DNA of 47,363 nucleotides from Candidatus Gastranaerophilales bacterium (GCA_944326555.1 CALVEK010000016.1:1-47363), one strand, 5' to 3'. Counted from the first letter of the stretch, positions 17,276-26,692 are shown. Numbers and translations are program-made. The notes: generated by a model not told the origin, from the letters alone.

Positions 17276-17899
17276 ATGAATCACTTGCTTACTAAAATAT
17301 CGTGTGATACAGATGAAATTAAACTTAAAACACTGAATGAGCTGAAGAATATTTGCAATCAGTGTAAAGCATGTGAGTTATCAAAAACAAGAACATCAGT
17401 AGTATTTTCTGATGGGAGTCCAAATGCCAAAATTATGCTAATTGGAGAAGCACCCGGCGCAGATGAAGATGCTTCGGGAGTACCTTTCGTCGGCAGAGCA
17501 GGACAGCTTCTTAATACTTTTTTGGAAGAAGCAGGCTTAGACAGAAAAAAAGACTTTTATATTTGCAATACAATAAAATGCAGACCACCTCAAAACAGAG
17601 TTCCTACAAATGAAGAAAAGTTATCCTGCCAAGCATATTTGATGGGGCAAATCTCCATTGTAAAACCTAAAATTATATTACTATGCGGAGCAACTGCTGC
17701 AAATACTTTTATAGAACAAGAGTTCAAAATTTCACAAATTAGAGGCAAATGGCTTAACATTTTTGATGATATTGATGTTATGGCTATTTTTCACCCATCA
17801 TATCTTTTGCGTAATCATTCTCTGGAACAAGGCAGCCCTCGCTGGCTTATGAAAAAAGATTTGGAATCTATAAAAAACAAATTGAAAGAATTAGAATAA
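17276..17899 (+). CDS. Uracil-DNA glycosylase, family 4 (4Fe-4S)
   Basis: Removes uracil from DNA in base-excision repair. The 207-aa chain carries the four Fe-S cysteines of family 4: C-x2-C in CNQCKAC, then IKC and LSC in the KCRPPQNR...EEKLSC region. The active-site motif GEAPGADEDASGVPFVGRAG and the HPSYLLRN motif are intact. The N-terminus is shorter than in SPO1 DNA polymerase-associated forms. ATG 17276 is chosen over TTG 17273 because GGAAG (17264-17268) fits. Convergent with the MATE gene. Confidence 0.93.
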   Translation: MNHLLTKISCDTDEIKLKTLNELKNICNQCKACELSKTRTSVVFSDGSPNAKIMLIGEAPGADEDASGVPFVGRAGQLLNTFLEEAGLDRKKDFYICNTIKCRPPQNRVPTNEEKLSCQAYLMGQISIVKPKIILLCGATAANTFIEQEFKISQIRGKWLNIFDDIDVMAIFHPSYLLRNHSLEQGSPRWLMKKDLESIKNKLKELE

Positions 17900-17918
17900 A
17901 TTGTTAATTTAATTCTTT
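17885..17918. terminator. Possible bidirectional AT-rich terminator
   Basis: AAAGAATTA (17885-17893) is the inverted repeat of TAATTCTTT (17910-17918), spanning both convergent stop codons. The stem is AT-rich and has weak T-tracts, so this is tentative. Confidence 0.35.
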
Positions 17919-19250
17919 ATATCTGCCTTTAAGCTCTCTAAACTTCCTAAATATTACAAATAGGAAGAGCGAGCACATTACCCAAAAAGATACAGCCAAC
18001 CCTATCCAAAAACCGTTTAAAGACATTTTGTAGTGATAAGCAAGCAAATACCCAAAAGGTAAACCAAAGAGCCAATATCCGGCAATCAAGGTTACAGATG
18101 CAATTTTTGTCATCTTTAGACCTTTTAATATACCGCTCAAGCTAACTTGCAAGCCATCAAACATTAGATAGTATGCTGCAATATGCAAAATAGGGATACC
18201 TAAAGCAAGCATCTCTTTGTTATTAGTAAAAATCTCAAAAATTTGTCTTGGCAAAAATGTTAACAGAACTGAACAAAACGCCATAAATACGACAGCCATA
18301 AGCGTTCCTGAGAATGAATATCTTTTGATTTCTGATAATATTTTTGCACCATTGTAATAACCTACTTTTATTGCAATCGCAGCTGATATTGACATAGGAA
18401 TCATGTACGCACTTGAAGTAATTGTTACTGCAATATTGTGTGTTGCAGCCAATATACCGGCCTCACGCCCAACTAGTATTGTTATTAAATTAAAACCCAA
18501 AAATTCCAACAACATTGCTATTCCTATAGGATATCCGACTTTCAAGAGTTGTTTTATAAGGCTTTTATCAAAAGGATTTCTAAGCCTGATCATACCCAAA
18601 CAATAGCCCAACAAAATAACCCCCATAACTGTTCTTACGATAAAAGCTGCCAAGGCAAGACCAATAACACCTAACCCAGGAATAGGACCTAAACCGAATA
18701 CTAATGAATAAGCCAAGACAGCATTAAGAACTAAAGCTAATATGAGGATAAGATTTGGGAAATTTACAATCTCGTACGCCAGCAAAAACTCTTTTAAACA
18801 CTGATACAAATACATGCCAAACAACGAAAAAGCGCATATAAAAACATATTCCTGTATCATTGGTACCAAAGACGAATCAAAACCCATAACAGGGATAAGA
18901 GGTACCATCAAAAGACAAATTCCACAAAATATAACAGCCAAAATCATTGAATAATTTAGTATTGTTATCAAGAATTTTTTTGTAGGTTTTCTGTTGCCTC
19001 TGTAATTTGATAAAACTATAGATATAGCAGACATTAACCCTATACCAACAACTAAAATACAGAATATTATTGAATTTGCAATACTAATTGCAGCAAGAGT
19101 ATCAGTCGAATGTTTAGCTGCTATAAAAACATCCGTAGCACCAATCAGAACTTGTCCAAGATTTCCAACAATTAACGGAATAGACAAATTTATAATTTCT
19201 GTAAAATATTTTTTATAATTCTTTAAATTTTCGGCTGTTTGCATCATCAT
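17904..19250 (-). CDS. MATE-family multidrug/toxic compound exporter
   Basis: A 448-aa integral inner-membrane protein with about 12 hydrophobic segments and typical MATE features: IPLIVGNLGQVLIGATDVFI in helix 1 and the duplicated second half beginning around GYPIGIAMLLEF. It exports organic cations or drugs using Na+ or H+. I chose the ATG cluster at 19250-19244; a TTG at 19265 is possible, and no convincing Shine-Dalgarno is seen for either. It is divergent from rmlC with ~60 bp between. MATE and Wzx flippases share the MOP fold, so a lipid-linked glycan role cannot be fully excluded beside rml genes, but the sequence reads as MATE. Confidence 0.87.
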   Translation of the reverse strand: MMMQTAENLKNYKKYFTEIINLSIPLIVGNLGQVLIGATDVFIAAKHSTDTLAAISIANSIIFCILVVGIGLMSAISIVLSNYRGNRKPTKKFLITILNYSMILAVIFCGICLLMVPLIPVMGFDSSLVPMIQEYVFICAFSLFGMYLYQCLKEFLLAYEIVNFPNLILILALVLNAVLAYSLVFGLGPIPGLGVIGLALAAFIVRTVMGVILLGYCLGMIRLRNPFDKSLIKQLLKVGYPIGIAMLLEFLGFNLITILVGREAGILAATHNIAVTITSSAYMIPMSISAAIAIKVGYYNGAKILSEIKRYSFSGTLMAVVFMAFCSVLLTFLPRQIFEIFTNNKEMLALGIPILHIAAYYLMFDGLQVSLSGILKGLKMTKIASVTLIAGYWLFGLPFGYLLAYHYKMSLNGFWIGLAVSFWVMCSLFLFVIFRKFRELKGRYKELN

Positions 19251-19309
19251 ATAAAGGTACCACAAGAATGATAATAATAAAATAGTAAAATTTGTGTAGA
19301 GGATAAATT

Positions 19310-19870
19310 ATGCCGTTTGAGTTTAAGAGTTTAGAGATAAAAGACGTTATACTGGTTACGCCAAGAGTTTTTGGAGATGAACGAGGCTTTTTTATGGAAT
19401 CATACCAAAAATCCTCATTTCAAGAAAATGGTATAAAAGACGAATTTGTACAAGATAACCATTCAAAATCTATAAAAGGTGTGCTAAGAGGTCTTCATTA
19501 TCAAAAAGCACCTAAAGCACAAGCAAAATTAGTAAGATGCTCTAAAGGAAAAATTTTTGATGTAGCTGTCGATATAAGAAAAGAATCCCCGACGTTTGGG
19601 AAGTGGGTAGGAGAAATTCTCTCTGAGGACAACAAAAATATGTTATATATACCGGCAGGGTTTGCTCATGGTTTTGTTGTACTAAGTGATGAAGCTGAAC
19701 TATTGTACAAAGCATCAAATGAATATTCACCCGAAAATGACAGAGGAATAAGATGGAATGACCCTGATATAAATGTTAACTGGGGTATAGATTTGACAAA
19801 TCCAACAATTAGCGAAAAGGATTCAAAACAACCGTTTCTTAAAGACATTAGCAAGGAGGACTTATTTTGA
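19310..19870 (+). CDS. rfbC: dTDP-4-dehydrorhamnose 3,5-epimerase
   Basis: RmlC epimerises dTDP-4-keto-6-deoxy-glucose at C3 and C5, the third step to dTDP-L-rhamnose. The 186-aa cupin shows RVFGDERGFFMESY, the RGLHYQ catalytic-His motif, VRCSKGKIFDVAVDIR and IPAGFAHGF. AGAGGA precedes the ATG. It is the first gene of an overlapping operon rmlC-B-D-A-GT2. The stop overlaps the next start (TTGA). Confidence 0.96.
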   Translation: MPFEFKSLEIKDVILVTPRVFGDERGFFMESYQKSSFQENGIKDEFVQDNHSKSIKGVLRGLHYQKAPKAQAKLVRCSKGKIFDVAVDIRKESPTFGKWVGEILSEDNKNMLYIPAGFAHGFVVLSDEAELLYKASNEYSPENDRGIRWNDPDINVNWGIDLTNPTISEKDSKQPFLKDISKEDLF

Positions 19871-20853
19871 AACTACTGGTTACAGGCGGTGCAGGTTTTA
19901 TTGGAAGCTGTTTTGTAAGACATATTCTGAATAAATATAACGATTACAAAGTTATAAATTTGGATGCGCTTACGTATGCAGGAAACATAGAAAATCTGGA
20001 TGACGTTAAAGACAACTCTAACTATAAGTTTGTACACGGCAATATTTGTGACAAAAAACTGGTAAGAGAGCTAATTAATGGAGAAAAAGTTGATGCAGTA
20101 ATAAACTTTGCTGCAGAAAGCCATGTAGACCGTTCAATTACAGGTCCTGAAATCTTTATTGAAACTAATGTTCAAGGTACATTGAATTTATTACAGGCAT
20201 CTAAAGAAGCAAACATTGAAAGATTTTTACAGGTTTCAACAGATGAAGTATACGGCACACTGGGCAAGGATGGTTATTTCTACGAAACAACGCCACTAGC
20301 TCCTAACTCACCTTATTCAGCGTCTAAAGCAAGTGCAGATTTACTTGTAAGAGCATATTATGAAACATATAAGATGCCTGTTCTAAACACAAGATGTTCA
20401 AATAACTACGGTCCATACCAGTATCCTGAAAAGTTAATTCCGTTTTTTATCTCACAACTTTTAAAAGGAGAAAAAGTTCCCGTATATGGTGATGGATTAA
20501 ACGTTAGAGATTGGTTATATGTATATGATCATTGCAGTGCAATAGATACTGTTTTGCATAAAGGCAAAGTTGGAGAAATCTACAATATCGGCGGACATAA
20601 TGAAAAAACAAACATGGAAATTACAAAAATAATTTTAGAAGCCATGGGAAAGGACGAAAGTTCTATAAGGTTTGTCGAAGATAGGTTGGGCCATGACAGA
20701 CGATATGCAATAGATAACCACAAAATACAAACTGAATTAGGCTGGGAACCGTCATTAACTTTTGAAGAAGGAATTAAACTTACAATTGACTGGTATCTCA
20801 ACAATCAAGAGTGGATAAAGTCTATTGAAGCAAAGAAAGCAGGTCTCAAGTAA
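19867..20853 (+). CDS. rfbB: dTDP-glucose 4,6-dehydratase
   Basis: RmlB, an extended SDR enzyme, converts dTDP-glucose to dTDP-4-keto-6-deoxyglucose. The 328-aa chain has the NAD+ motif TGGAGFIGSC, the AAESHVDRSI motif, the catalytic STDEVYGTLG threonine/Asp-Glu and YSASKAS (Tyr/Lys). TTG start, supported by AAGGAGG (about 19855-19861), overlapping the rmlC stop. Its product is the branch point between rhamnose (RmlC/D here) and the amino sugar predicted from genes at 30.5 and 40.5 kb. Confidence 0.96.
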   Translation: MKLLVTGGAGFIGSCFVRHILNKYNDYKVINLDALTYAGNIENLDDVKDNSNYKFVHGNICDKKLVRELINGEKVDAVINFAAESHVDRSITGPEIFIETNVQGTLNLLQASKEANIERFLQVSTDEVYGTLGKDGYFYETTPLAPNSPYSASKASADLLVRAYYETYKMPVLNTRCSNNYGPYQYPEKLIPFFISQLLKGEKVPVYGDGLNVRDWLYVYDHCSAIDTVLHKGKVGEIYNIGGHNEKTNMEITKIILEAMGKDESSIRFVEDRLGHDRRYAIDNHKIQTELGWEPSLTFEEGIKLTIDWYLNNQEWIKSIEAKKAGLK

Positions 20854-21701
20854 TGTGTGATAACAATTCCGAATATGGCAAGGTTCTTGTAACAGGAGCC
20901 AAAGGTATGCTTGGCAGAGACTTGTGTCCAATGCTTGAAGATGCAGGATACGAAGTAATAGAAACAGATATTGATAATTTGGATATTACAAATGAAATCC
21001 AAACAATCAAAGTAATATCTGAAACAAATCCTGATTACGTAATACACTGCGCAGCTTACACCAATGTTGATAAAGCAGAAGAAGATTTAAAAACTGCTGA
21101 ACTTATAAACTCAAAAGGAACTGAAAACATTGCAAAAGCATGTAATAAAAGTGGAGCTTGTTTAATATATATATCAACAGATTATGTGTTTGACGGAACA
21201 AAAAACACACCATACATGCCAGACGATAAGACTAATCCGATAAACAATTACGGACTTACAAAGCTAAACGGAGAAAAAGCAGTTCAAAATAACTGCGAAA
21301 AGTATTATATAACAAGAACAAGCTGGCTATATGGTCATCACGGAAAGAATTTTGTTGAGACAATGCTATCTCTGTCAGATAAACCCGAACTTAAAGTGGT
21401 TGATGATCAAGTTGGATGCCCGACTTGGACAGTAGATTTATCTGATGCAATAATCAATATAATAGAAGAAGACTTACCTTACGGAATATACCATACTTGC
21501 GGAGGTGGTAATACAAGCTGGTACGAATTTGCAAAAGAGATATTTGCAGTTGCTAACAAAAATGTAAATCTAAAACCTTGTACTACAGATGAATTTCCAA
21601 GACCGGCCAATCGTCCTAAATACAGCATAATGGACAATAGCAATCTACTAAGAGATTGGAAACTAGCACTAAAAGAATATATAGAATTGAGGGTTGAATA
21701 A
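20853..21701 (+). CDS. rfbD: dTDP-4-dehydrorhamnose reductase
   Basis: RmlD reduces dTDP-4-keto-L-rhamnose to dTDP-L-rhamnose with NAD(P)H. The 282-aa SDR-fold protein has [11 protein letters not shown], the [10 protein letters not shown] motif, STDYVFDG, the YGLTKLNGE Tyr/Lys pair and RTSWLYG. One-base TAATG overlaps at both ends show translational coupling to rmlB and rmlA. Complete and of normal length. Confidence 0.96.
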   Translation: MCDNNSEYGKVLVTGAKGMLGRDLCPMLEDAGYEVIETDIDNLDITNEIQTIKVISETNPDYVIHCAAYTNVDKAEEDLKTAELINSKGTENIAKACNKSGACLIYISTDYVFDGTKNTPYMPDDKTNPINNYGLTKLNGEKAVQNNCEKYYITRTSWLYGHHGKNFVETMLSLSDKPELKVVDDQVGCPTWTVDLSDAIINIIEEDLPYGIYHTCGGGNTSWYEFAKEIFAVANKNVNLKPCTTDEFPRPANRPKYSIMDNSNLLRDWKLALKEYIELRVE

Positions 21702-22576
21702 TGAAAGGAATAGTTCTTGCAGGAGGTGCCGGAACAAGGCTCTATCCAAGCACAATGGTGGTATCAAAGCAACTTTTGCCTATTTATGATAAACCAATGA
21801 TTTACCACCCGATTTCTGTACTCATGCTAGCAGGAATAAGGGATATTTTAATTATTTCAACACCTCAAGATTTACCTAATTTTAAAAAATTATTGGGAGA
21901 TGGTTCGAGATTTGGTGTTAATTTTAGCTATAAAGAGCAACCTTCACCAGATGGACTCGCACAAGCGTTCATTCTTGGTGAAGAATTTATAGGTAATGAC
22001 TCAGCAGCATTAATACTTGGGGATAACATATTCTACGGCCCAGGGTTTTCCGGAACATTGCGAAAAGTAGTAAAAAGAACGCAAGAACAAGGCGGAGCTA
22101 CAGTATTTGGTTATCAGGTTAAAGACCCTGAACGATTTGGTGTCGTATCTTTTGACAAAAACGGTAAAGCAATAACCATTGAAGAAAAACCACAAAAGCC
22201 AAAATCCAATTACGCAGTAACAGGTTTGTATTTTTATGATAACTCTGTAGTAAAATATGCTAAAAATCTTAAACCGTCAGCAAGAGGTGAACTTGAAATC
22301 ACTGACTTAAATAGAATTTATTTAGAAAATAATAACCTAAGTGTAGAGCTTCTTGGTAGAGGCTTTGCTTGGCTTGATACAGGCACTCATCATTCACTTT
22401 TACAAGCAAGCCAATATGTCCAAACGATTGAAGAAAATCAGGGTATAAAAATAGCTTGCCTTGAAGAAGTTGCTTATAGGATGGGATTTGTTTCGAAAGA
22501 ATTTATACGAGAGCAAGCAGAGCTATTTAAAAATAACGAGTATTTTAACTACATAAAAAGGATTGTCGAGCAATAA
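21701..22576 (+). CDS. rfbA: Glucose-1-phosphate thymidylyltransferase
   Basis: RmlA activates glucose-1-phosphate with dTTP to dTDP-glucose, the committed step. The 291-aa chain has the nucleotide motif [28 protein letters not shown], and the metal-binding region [10 protein letters not shown]. Complete and typical of the RmlA family, including the end [10 protein letters not shown] allosteric region. Overlaps rmlD and the following glycosyltransferase by one base each (TAATG). Confidence 0.97.
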   Translation: MKGIVLAGGAGTRLYPSTMVVSKQLLPIYDKPMIYHPISVLMLAGIRDILIISTPQDLPNFKKLLGDGSRFGVNFSYKEQPSPDGLAQAFILGEEFIGNDSAALILGDNIFYGPGFSGTLRKVVKRTQEQGGATVFGYQVKDPERFGVVSFDKNGKAITIEEKPQKPKSNYAVTGLYFYDNSVVKYAKNLKPSARGELEITDLNRIYLENNNLSVELLGRGFAWLDTGTHHSLLQASQYVQTIEENQGIKIACLEEVAYRMGFVSKEFIREQAELFKNNEYFNYIKRIVEQ

Positions 22577-23448
22577 TGAAAGATGTATCAATTGTACTTG
22601 TAAACTACAATACTTGTGATATGACAAGAGACTGCTTAGCTTCAATTTTTGAGAAAACACAAGATATAAATTTTGATGTATGGGTTGTAGATAATGCATC
22701 AAAAGATAACAGCTGTGAAATGATTAAAAATGAATTTCCGCAGGTAAATTTGATTGAAAGTAAAGAAAACCTCGGATTCGGAAGAGGAAATAATCTTGCT
22801 TTTAAAGAAATTAATGCAAAATACATTTTTTGCCTTAATACCGATACTCTACTTATTAATAATGCACCCAAAATTTTATACGATTACATGGAAGCAAACC
22901 CACAAATTGGCATTTGTGGAGGAAATTTATACAAAAAAAATGGGGACCACAACGAGTCATTCGGTCAAATTGAAACATTTAAAGAGCTTGTTTACAGAAC
23001 ATATAAATTGGATAAATTGCTGAACCAGAGAAAAGTTAAGTTAGATCGTAACAATACAAAAGACGAAGTAAAGCAAGTTGACTATATAATCGGAGCAGAT
23101 ATGATGCTTCGAAAAGAAGCCCTTGATAAAGCAGGATACTTTGATGAAGACTTTTTTTTCTATTACGAAGAGACCGAACTGCAAAGCCGAATAAGGGATG
23201 TTGGCTATGAAATTTGGATATATCCCAAATCACAAATCATTCACCTAACAAGTGGTTCATCGTCGAAAGAGCGAAATATTCGTAAGGATTTATCAATAAT
23301 CGGACAATTTTTATTTTACAAAAAGCGACTAAAATTCAAAAAAATTAGCTTTGAACAATTTTTCTTCATGTCAAAATTGATATTAAGATTTTTCAGATAT
23401 CCAAAGAACGTAATCAATATTTGGAAATATATGATGAAAGATTACTAA
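22576..23448 (+). CDS. GT2 glycosyltransferase, probable rhamnosyltransferase
   Basis: A 290-aa inverting GT-A fold enzyme with SIVLVNYNTCDMTRDCL at the N-terminus, VVDNASKDNS, ENLGFGRGNNLAF and the metal/UDP-binding NTDT (DxD-like). The FFFYYEETELQSRIR segment is the catalytic acidic patch seen in WbbL-like rhamnosyltransferases. Its one-base overlap with rmlA in the dTDP-rhamnose operon supports dTDP-L-rhamnose as donor, by inference. It acts at the cytoplasmic face of the inner membrane. Confidence 0.88.
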   Translation: MKDVSIVLVNYNTCDMTRDCLASIFEKTQDINFDVWVVDNASKDNSCEMIKNEFPQVNLIESKENLGFGRGNNLAFKEINAKYIFCLNTDTLLINNAPKILYDYMEANPQIGICGGNLYKKNGDHNESFGQIETFKELVYRTYKLDKLLNQRKVKLDRNNTKDEVKQVDYIIGADMMLRKEALDKAGYFDEDFFFYYEETELQSRIRDVGYEIWIYPKSQIIHLTSGSSSKERNIRKDLSIIGQFLFYKKRLKFKKISFEQFFFMSKLILRFFRYPKNVINIWKYMMKDY

Positions 23449-23449
23449 T

Positions 23450-24445
23450 ATGATTAAAAATCTGATAACATTAATAGCAAAGATAAATCAAGCTAATGAG
23501 TACCTGTTTCTTCCATTAGACAGGATTGTCGATAAACTTCCTTGTACGGAATGGCTGACTGACGCAATAAAAGACAGTTTGCACATGTTACCGTTTTTGT
23601 TTTTTATATTCGTAATAATAGAATTAATAGAATATTTTTACGGCAATAATATGAACAAATTGTCAAAATATTCAAAAAAAGGAGGCCCGCTAGTTGGCAG
23701 CATTGCTGCATCATTACCTCAGTGCGGCTTTTCTGTTATTGCAAGTACTCTCTATACAAAAAAAATGATTACCAAAGGTACGCTTCTTGCTGTATATTTA
23801 TCAACATCAGACGAAGCTATACCAGTTATTCTTTCTAATCCCGAAAAAATAGGATTAATCATTCCTCTATTACTGACAAAAATAATAATTGCCATAATAG
23901 CAGGATACACCATAGATATTCTGATGGAAAAATCAGAAACAGTTCAAACCTCAAGTAACACGCAATACGATGATACTACACAAGAGGGCTGTTGCAATCA
24001 TCACATAAATAAACCAAGAAGAAGAGACTTGATATACCACCCACTGGAACACACATTTAATGTTTTTATTTTTATACTCCTTGTTACTATTGGGCTTAAC
24101 TATTTAGTAAATGCGGCAGGAGGTGAAGAAAACATTGGCAAATACTTCCTTAACAATTCTCTTTTTCAACCTGTCATAACCGCTATTTTAGGCCTAATCC
24201 CAAACTGCGCTGTATCAATAGCATTGACTCTTATGTATTTGAAGGGAGCAATTGGTTTTGGTGCAGTAATTTCAGGACTAAGCTCAAGTGCAGGTTTGGG
24301 CTTACTTGTACTTATCAAAAAAAATGAATCAAATAAAGACACAATTAAAATTATATCTCTGCTTTTATTTGTAAGTATACTTGCAGGAATGATTATTCAA
24401 ATATTCAATGAACCTGTTAATAACATAATCACAAAAATATTGTAA
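23450..24445 (+). CDS. ArsP_2-like multi-pass putative metal exporter
   Basis: A 331-aa membrane protein with about eight to ten hydrophobic helices. The order of features (SLHMLPFLFFIFVIIELIEY, then GSIAASLPQCGFSVIASTLY, later GLIPNCAVSIALTLMYLKG) matches my recollection of the 'putative 10TM heavy-metal exporter' family (ArsP_2), often called putative manganese transporter. The repeated LPQC-GFS/IPNC-AVS motifs suggest two pseudosymmetric halves with a thiol in each. A Cys/His-rich cytoplasmic loop (GCCNHHINK, near 178) could bind metal. It starts 1 nt after the GT2 stop, so it shares the rml operon despite no obvious glycan role. Confidence 0.72.
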   Translation: MIKNLITLIAKINQANEYLFLPLDRIVDKLPCTEWLTDAIKDSLHMLPFLFFIFVIIELIEYFYGNNMNKLSKYSKKGGPLVGSIAASLPQCGFSVIASTLYTKKMITKGTLLAVYLSTSDEAIPVILSNPEKIGLIIPLLLTKIIIAIIAGYTIDILMEKSETVQTSSNTQYDDTTQEGCCNHHINKPRRRDLIYHPLEHTFNVFIFILLVTIGLNYLVNAAGGEENIGKYFLNNSLFQPVITAILGLIPNCAVSIALTLMYLKGAIGFGAVISGLSSSAGLGLLVLIKKNESNKDTIKIISLLLFVSILAGMIIQIFNEPVNNIITKIL

Positions 24446-24467
24446 AATAATCTCAGAGGTGAATATT

Positions 24468-24794
24468 ATGATATTAATAAGATGGATATGCTTTTCGCTG
24501 GCATTGATCTTTACAGCTTGGCTGATACCGGGTATAGAGATTAACAACTTTATGAGTGCAATGCTTGCTTGCATAGTAATAGCATTGATAAACACTTTTA
24601 TAAAACCTTTTATTCAACTTATTACTTTACCTATAAACATCTTGACTATCGGACTATTCAGCCTGATAATCAACGCTCTGCTTTTAATGCTCGCGGGATG
24701 GATTACACCCGGAGTTGAAATAGAAAGTTTTTTAAGTGCACTGTTTGGTTCCATTGTCTTCTCTTTACTTAGCCTTGGAATAAGTAAAATATAG
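24468..24794 (+). CDS. Small four-helix membrane protein, phage holin IV family
   Basis: A 108-aa protein with four hydrophobic helices, of the PF04020-type 'membrane protein of unknown function / phage holin superfamily IV' that is widespread on bacterial chromosomes. Telling segments are ALIFTAWLIPGIEINNF and its repeat LLMLAGWITPGVEIESF, an internal duplication. The ATG at 24468 follows AGAGGTG; the in-frame GTG at 24459 lies inside that Shine-Dalgarno and is rejected. Function unknown; no phage genes are nearby. It ends 1 nt before the stop of the convergent gene. Confidence 0.8.
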   Translation: MILIRWICFSLALIFTAWLIPGIEINNFMSAMLACIVIALINTFIKPFIQLITLPINILTIGLFSLIINALLLMLAGWITPGVEIESFLSALFGSIVFSLLSLGISKI

Positions 24795-24795
24795 A

Positions 24796-25251
24796 CTAAC
24801 GTCTTTTATAGGTATTTAGGTGAACACCATCCATATCATATTTACGAATTAGTCCGTCTTTGCCTGTTGTAAAATATCCAAGTGCTGTACCATCTTTATC
24901 ATAAATCATCGTTCTAAATTTTGAAGTAGCTTGAAAGTAACCAACTATATGGTTATATTTGTCATACAAATAGGTCTTACCAGCTTGACCGGCTTTATAT
25001 TTAGAAAGCATGTTCCCGTTTTTATCATATTTGATTGTCCAACCATCACTGTCGTCAATGTAATACCCTGTTTCAGAACCATAAGTATCATACTCAATAA
25101 CGGAAATATGAGATGGAGTATTATAAGCACCTATTCTCACTCCTGTTGTCTTTACTTTAGTAACATTTGAACCGATTCCTCCGGCAAAAGCAAAGTTTAT
25201 GGAGTTTAACAATACAAATAAACAAGTAAACAAAGAAACTAATATTTTCAT
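24796..25251 (-). CDS. Secreted YD-repeat-like protein
   Basis: A 151-aa protein with a clear signal peptide (residues 1-23, ending INFAFA). After a ~30-residue spacer come about five degenerate repeats of ~20 residues: EYDTYGSETGYYI, IKYDKNGNMLSKYK, YLYDKYNHIVGYF, MIYDKDGTALGYF and RKYDMDGVHLNTYK, with consensus YDK-G-xxx-GYF. The pattern recalls YD/WG beta repeats of surface and RHS proteins, but the chain is far shorter. Probably periplasmic or surface-exposed and beta-structured; ligand unknown. GGGG-type RBS upstream. It abuts the convergent holin-like gene with a 1-nt gap and no terminator. Confidence 0.7.
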   Translation of the reverse strand: MKILVSLFTCLFVLLNSINFAFAGGIGSNVTKVKTTGVRIGAYNTPSHISVIEYDTYGSETGYYIDDSDGWTIKYDKNGNMLSKYKAGQAGKTYLYDKYNHIVGYFQATSKFRTMIYDKDGTALGYFTTGKDGLIRKYDMDGVHLNTYKRR

Positions 25252-25283
25252 AGAATATTCCCCCTAAGAGGATTCTACACATA

Positions 25284-26111
25284 TTAGTTCTTACCGTCAA
25301 GAAGTACAGTTTGTTTTGAAGCTACACCCAGACCTATTCCGGCCAAAATATATGTACCTAATGCAAGTGCATAATTTTTCTTTAATATTTTTAGACCTGC
25401 AGGGTTATTTAAAACTTTCTTTGCAGCTTTAACACCGCGGAAAGAAGCCAATCCCTCCTCTATTATAGTTGGTAAAAATGCACAGAAGCCTAAGATGCCG
25501 GCATTTCGTTCAATGAAAGTCTTTTTACCGTCATTTTTGTTAGACAGAATTCCATTTGCAAATAAAAGAGCCATAGGAGCATAACCGGCATATCTCCTTG
25601 AATTTTGCAAAAGTTTTGTGAATTTACCCTTTGCATTTATAGCATGTCCTAACTCATGCAATATCAATGATGGTTTTGACTTTGGCGCAACAGCCAACCT
25701 TAACTTATCGGCAAAAAATGCATTTTGACCTTTTGCGACAGGATCTAAAGATTTACCAAGTCCATAACGAGAAGCATATTCTGCCTTATTTAACTCATCA
25801 ATATATCCTATATGAACATTCAATCTGTTTTTGCTAACCATATCATCAGCAACTCTTTGAACATTTTCAGGAGTAGTAAACTCCTTGCCTGCTGCAAGTT
25901 TAGAAGACAATATAGATGAACCCTTTTGCAGAGCTACAGAAAGCAACTGAAGCAGACCAGCGAGACCAATAGTTTTCGCTGCCTGTTCACTAGTACTATC
26001 AGACTCTTTTGGTTGTTCATAATAAGAATTTTGAACATCCAATCCACGACCACTATAGTATGGATACGAATAAGAACTATACGGTGTATAATTATAACTA
26101 ATTGGATTCAT
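25284..26111 (-). CDS. Membrane-bound putative zinc metallopeptidase (HELGHA)
   Basis: A 275-aa protein. Residues 1-40 are a Tyr/Ser-rich low-complexity tail. The zinc motif HELGHA is at 152-157 and a likely third ligand is in EEGLAS at 218-223. Hydrophobic segments at about 173-190, 203-217 and 243-262 bracket the motif, suggesting an integral membrane zincin resembling M48-like or Zn-dependent protease forms. Start at 26111 is chosen because TAGGAG lies 7 nt upstream; the longer TTG-start reading would bury this RBS. Substrate unknown. Transcribed away from ybaK. Confidence 0.7.
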   Translation of the reverse strand: MNPISYNYTPYSSYSYPYYSGRGLDVQNSYYEQPKESDSTSEQAAKTIGLAGLLQLLSVALQKGSSILSSKLAAGKEFTTPENVQRVADDMVSKNRLNVHIGYIDELNKAEYASRYGLGKSLDPVAKGQNAFFADKLRLAVAPKSKPSLILHELGHAINAKGKFTKLLQNSRRYAGYAPMALLFANGILSNKNDGKKTFIERNAGILGFCAFLPTIIEEGLASFRGVKAAKKVLNNPAGLKILKKNYALALGTYILAGIGLGVASKQTVLLDGKN

Positions 26112-26218
26112 CACTACTCCTACAAAAAGTATAAAACATGACAACAAAAAAAGTTGCTAAAGACATATAGAATTAATACAAATTGTAATAAAATAACCAA
26201 TAAAAAAGAAAGAGAAAA

Positions 26219-26692
26219 ATGACAATAGAAAAAGTAAGAGAATATCTAAAAGAATTTGGAAAAGATAAAAACATAATTATTTTAAACGATTCAACAGCAA
26301 CTGTAGAGCTGGCAGCAAAAGCTCTCAATACAGAAGAAGGAAGAATTGCAAAAACTTTGTCATTCAAAGAAAACAATCACTGCATATTGATTGTAACAGC
26401 AGGAGATATGAAAATAGACAACAAAAAATTTAAAACAGAATTTGGCATCAAAGCCAAAATGCTTACTAAAGAAGAATTGTTAGAATATACAGGACATCCC
26501 ATAGGTGGTGTTTGCCCTTTTGCTACCGATAGCAACAAAGTAAAAATATTCTGTGATTTATCACTAAAAAGATTTAAAACGGTGTTTCCTGCCTGTGGAA
26601 CACCGAATTCAGCAATTGAATTAAGCTGTGATGAGCTTTATAAAATATCAGACTCTACAAAATGGGTAGATGTATGCAAAAACATATATTGA
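26219..26692 (+). CDS. YbaK/EbsC-family aminoacyl-tRNA deacylase
   Basis: A 157-aa protein of the YbaK/ProX superfamily that hydrolyses mischarged tRNAs such as Cys- or Ala-tRNA(Pro). Signs are the conserved lysine in RIAKTLSF, the GHPIGGVCPF loop and the PACGTPNSAIEL motif before the C-terminus, all intact. Length is typical for stand-alone members. The start is backed only by a weak purine run (AAAGAAAGAG). It is a single gene between the zincin and the TolC-like gene. The exact tRNA target cannot be told from sequence by eye. Confidence 0.88.
   Translation: MTIEKVREYLKEFGKDKNIIILNDSTATVELAAKALNTEEGRIAKTLSFKENNHCILIVTAGDMKIDNKKFKTEFGIKAKMLTKEELLEYTGHPIGGVCPFATDSNKVKIFCDLSLKRFKTVFPACGTPNSAIELSCDELYKISDSTKWVDVCKNIY

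Noticed and set aside
17904-19250. Wzx O-antigen flippase
   Set aside because: It is next to rml genes and of the same MOP fold, but its two-half layout and helix 1 motif read as MATE.
22754-23023. Second plus-strand frame inside the GT2 gene at 22576
   Set aside because: Overlapping shadow in another frame; the GT2 frame carries all the conserved motifs.
24468-24794. Prophage holin
   Set aside because: PF04020-type proteins are common chromosomal membrane proteins and there are no phage genes around.
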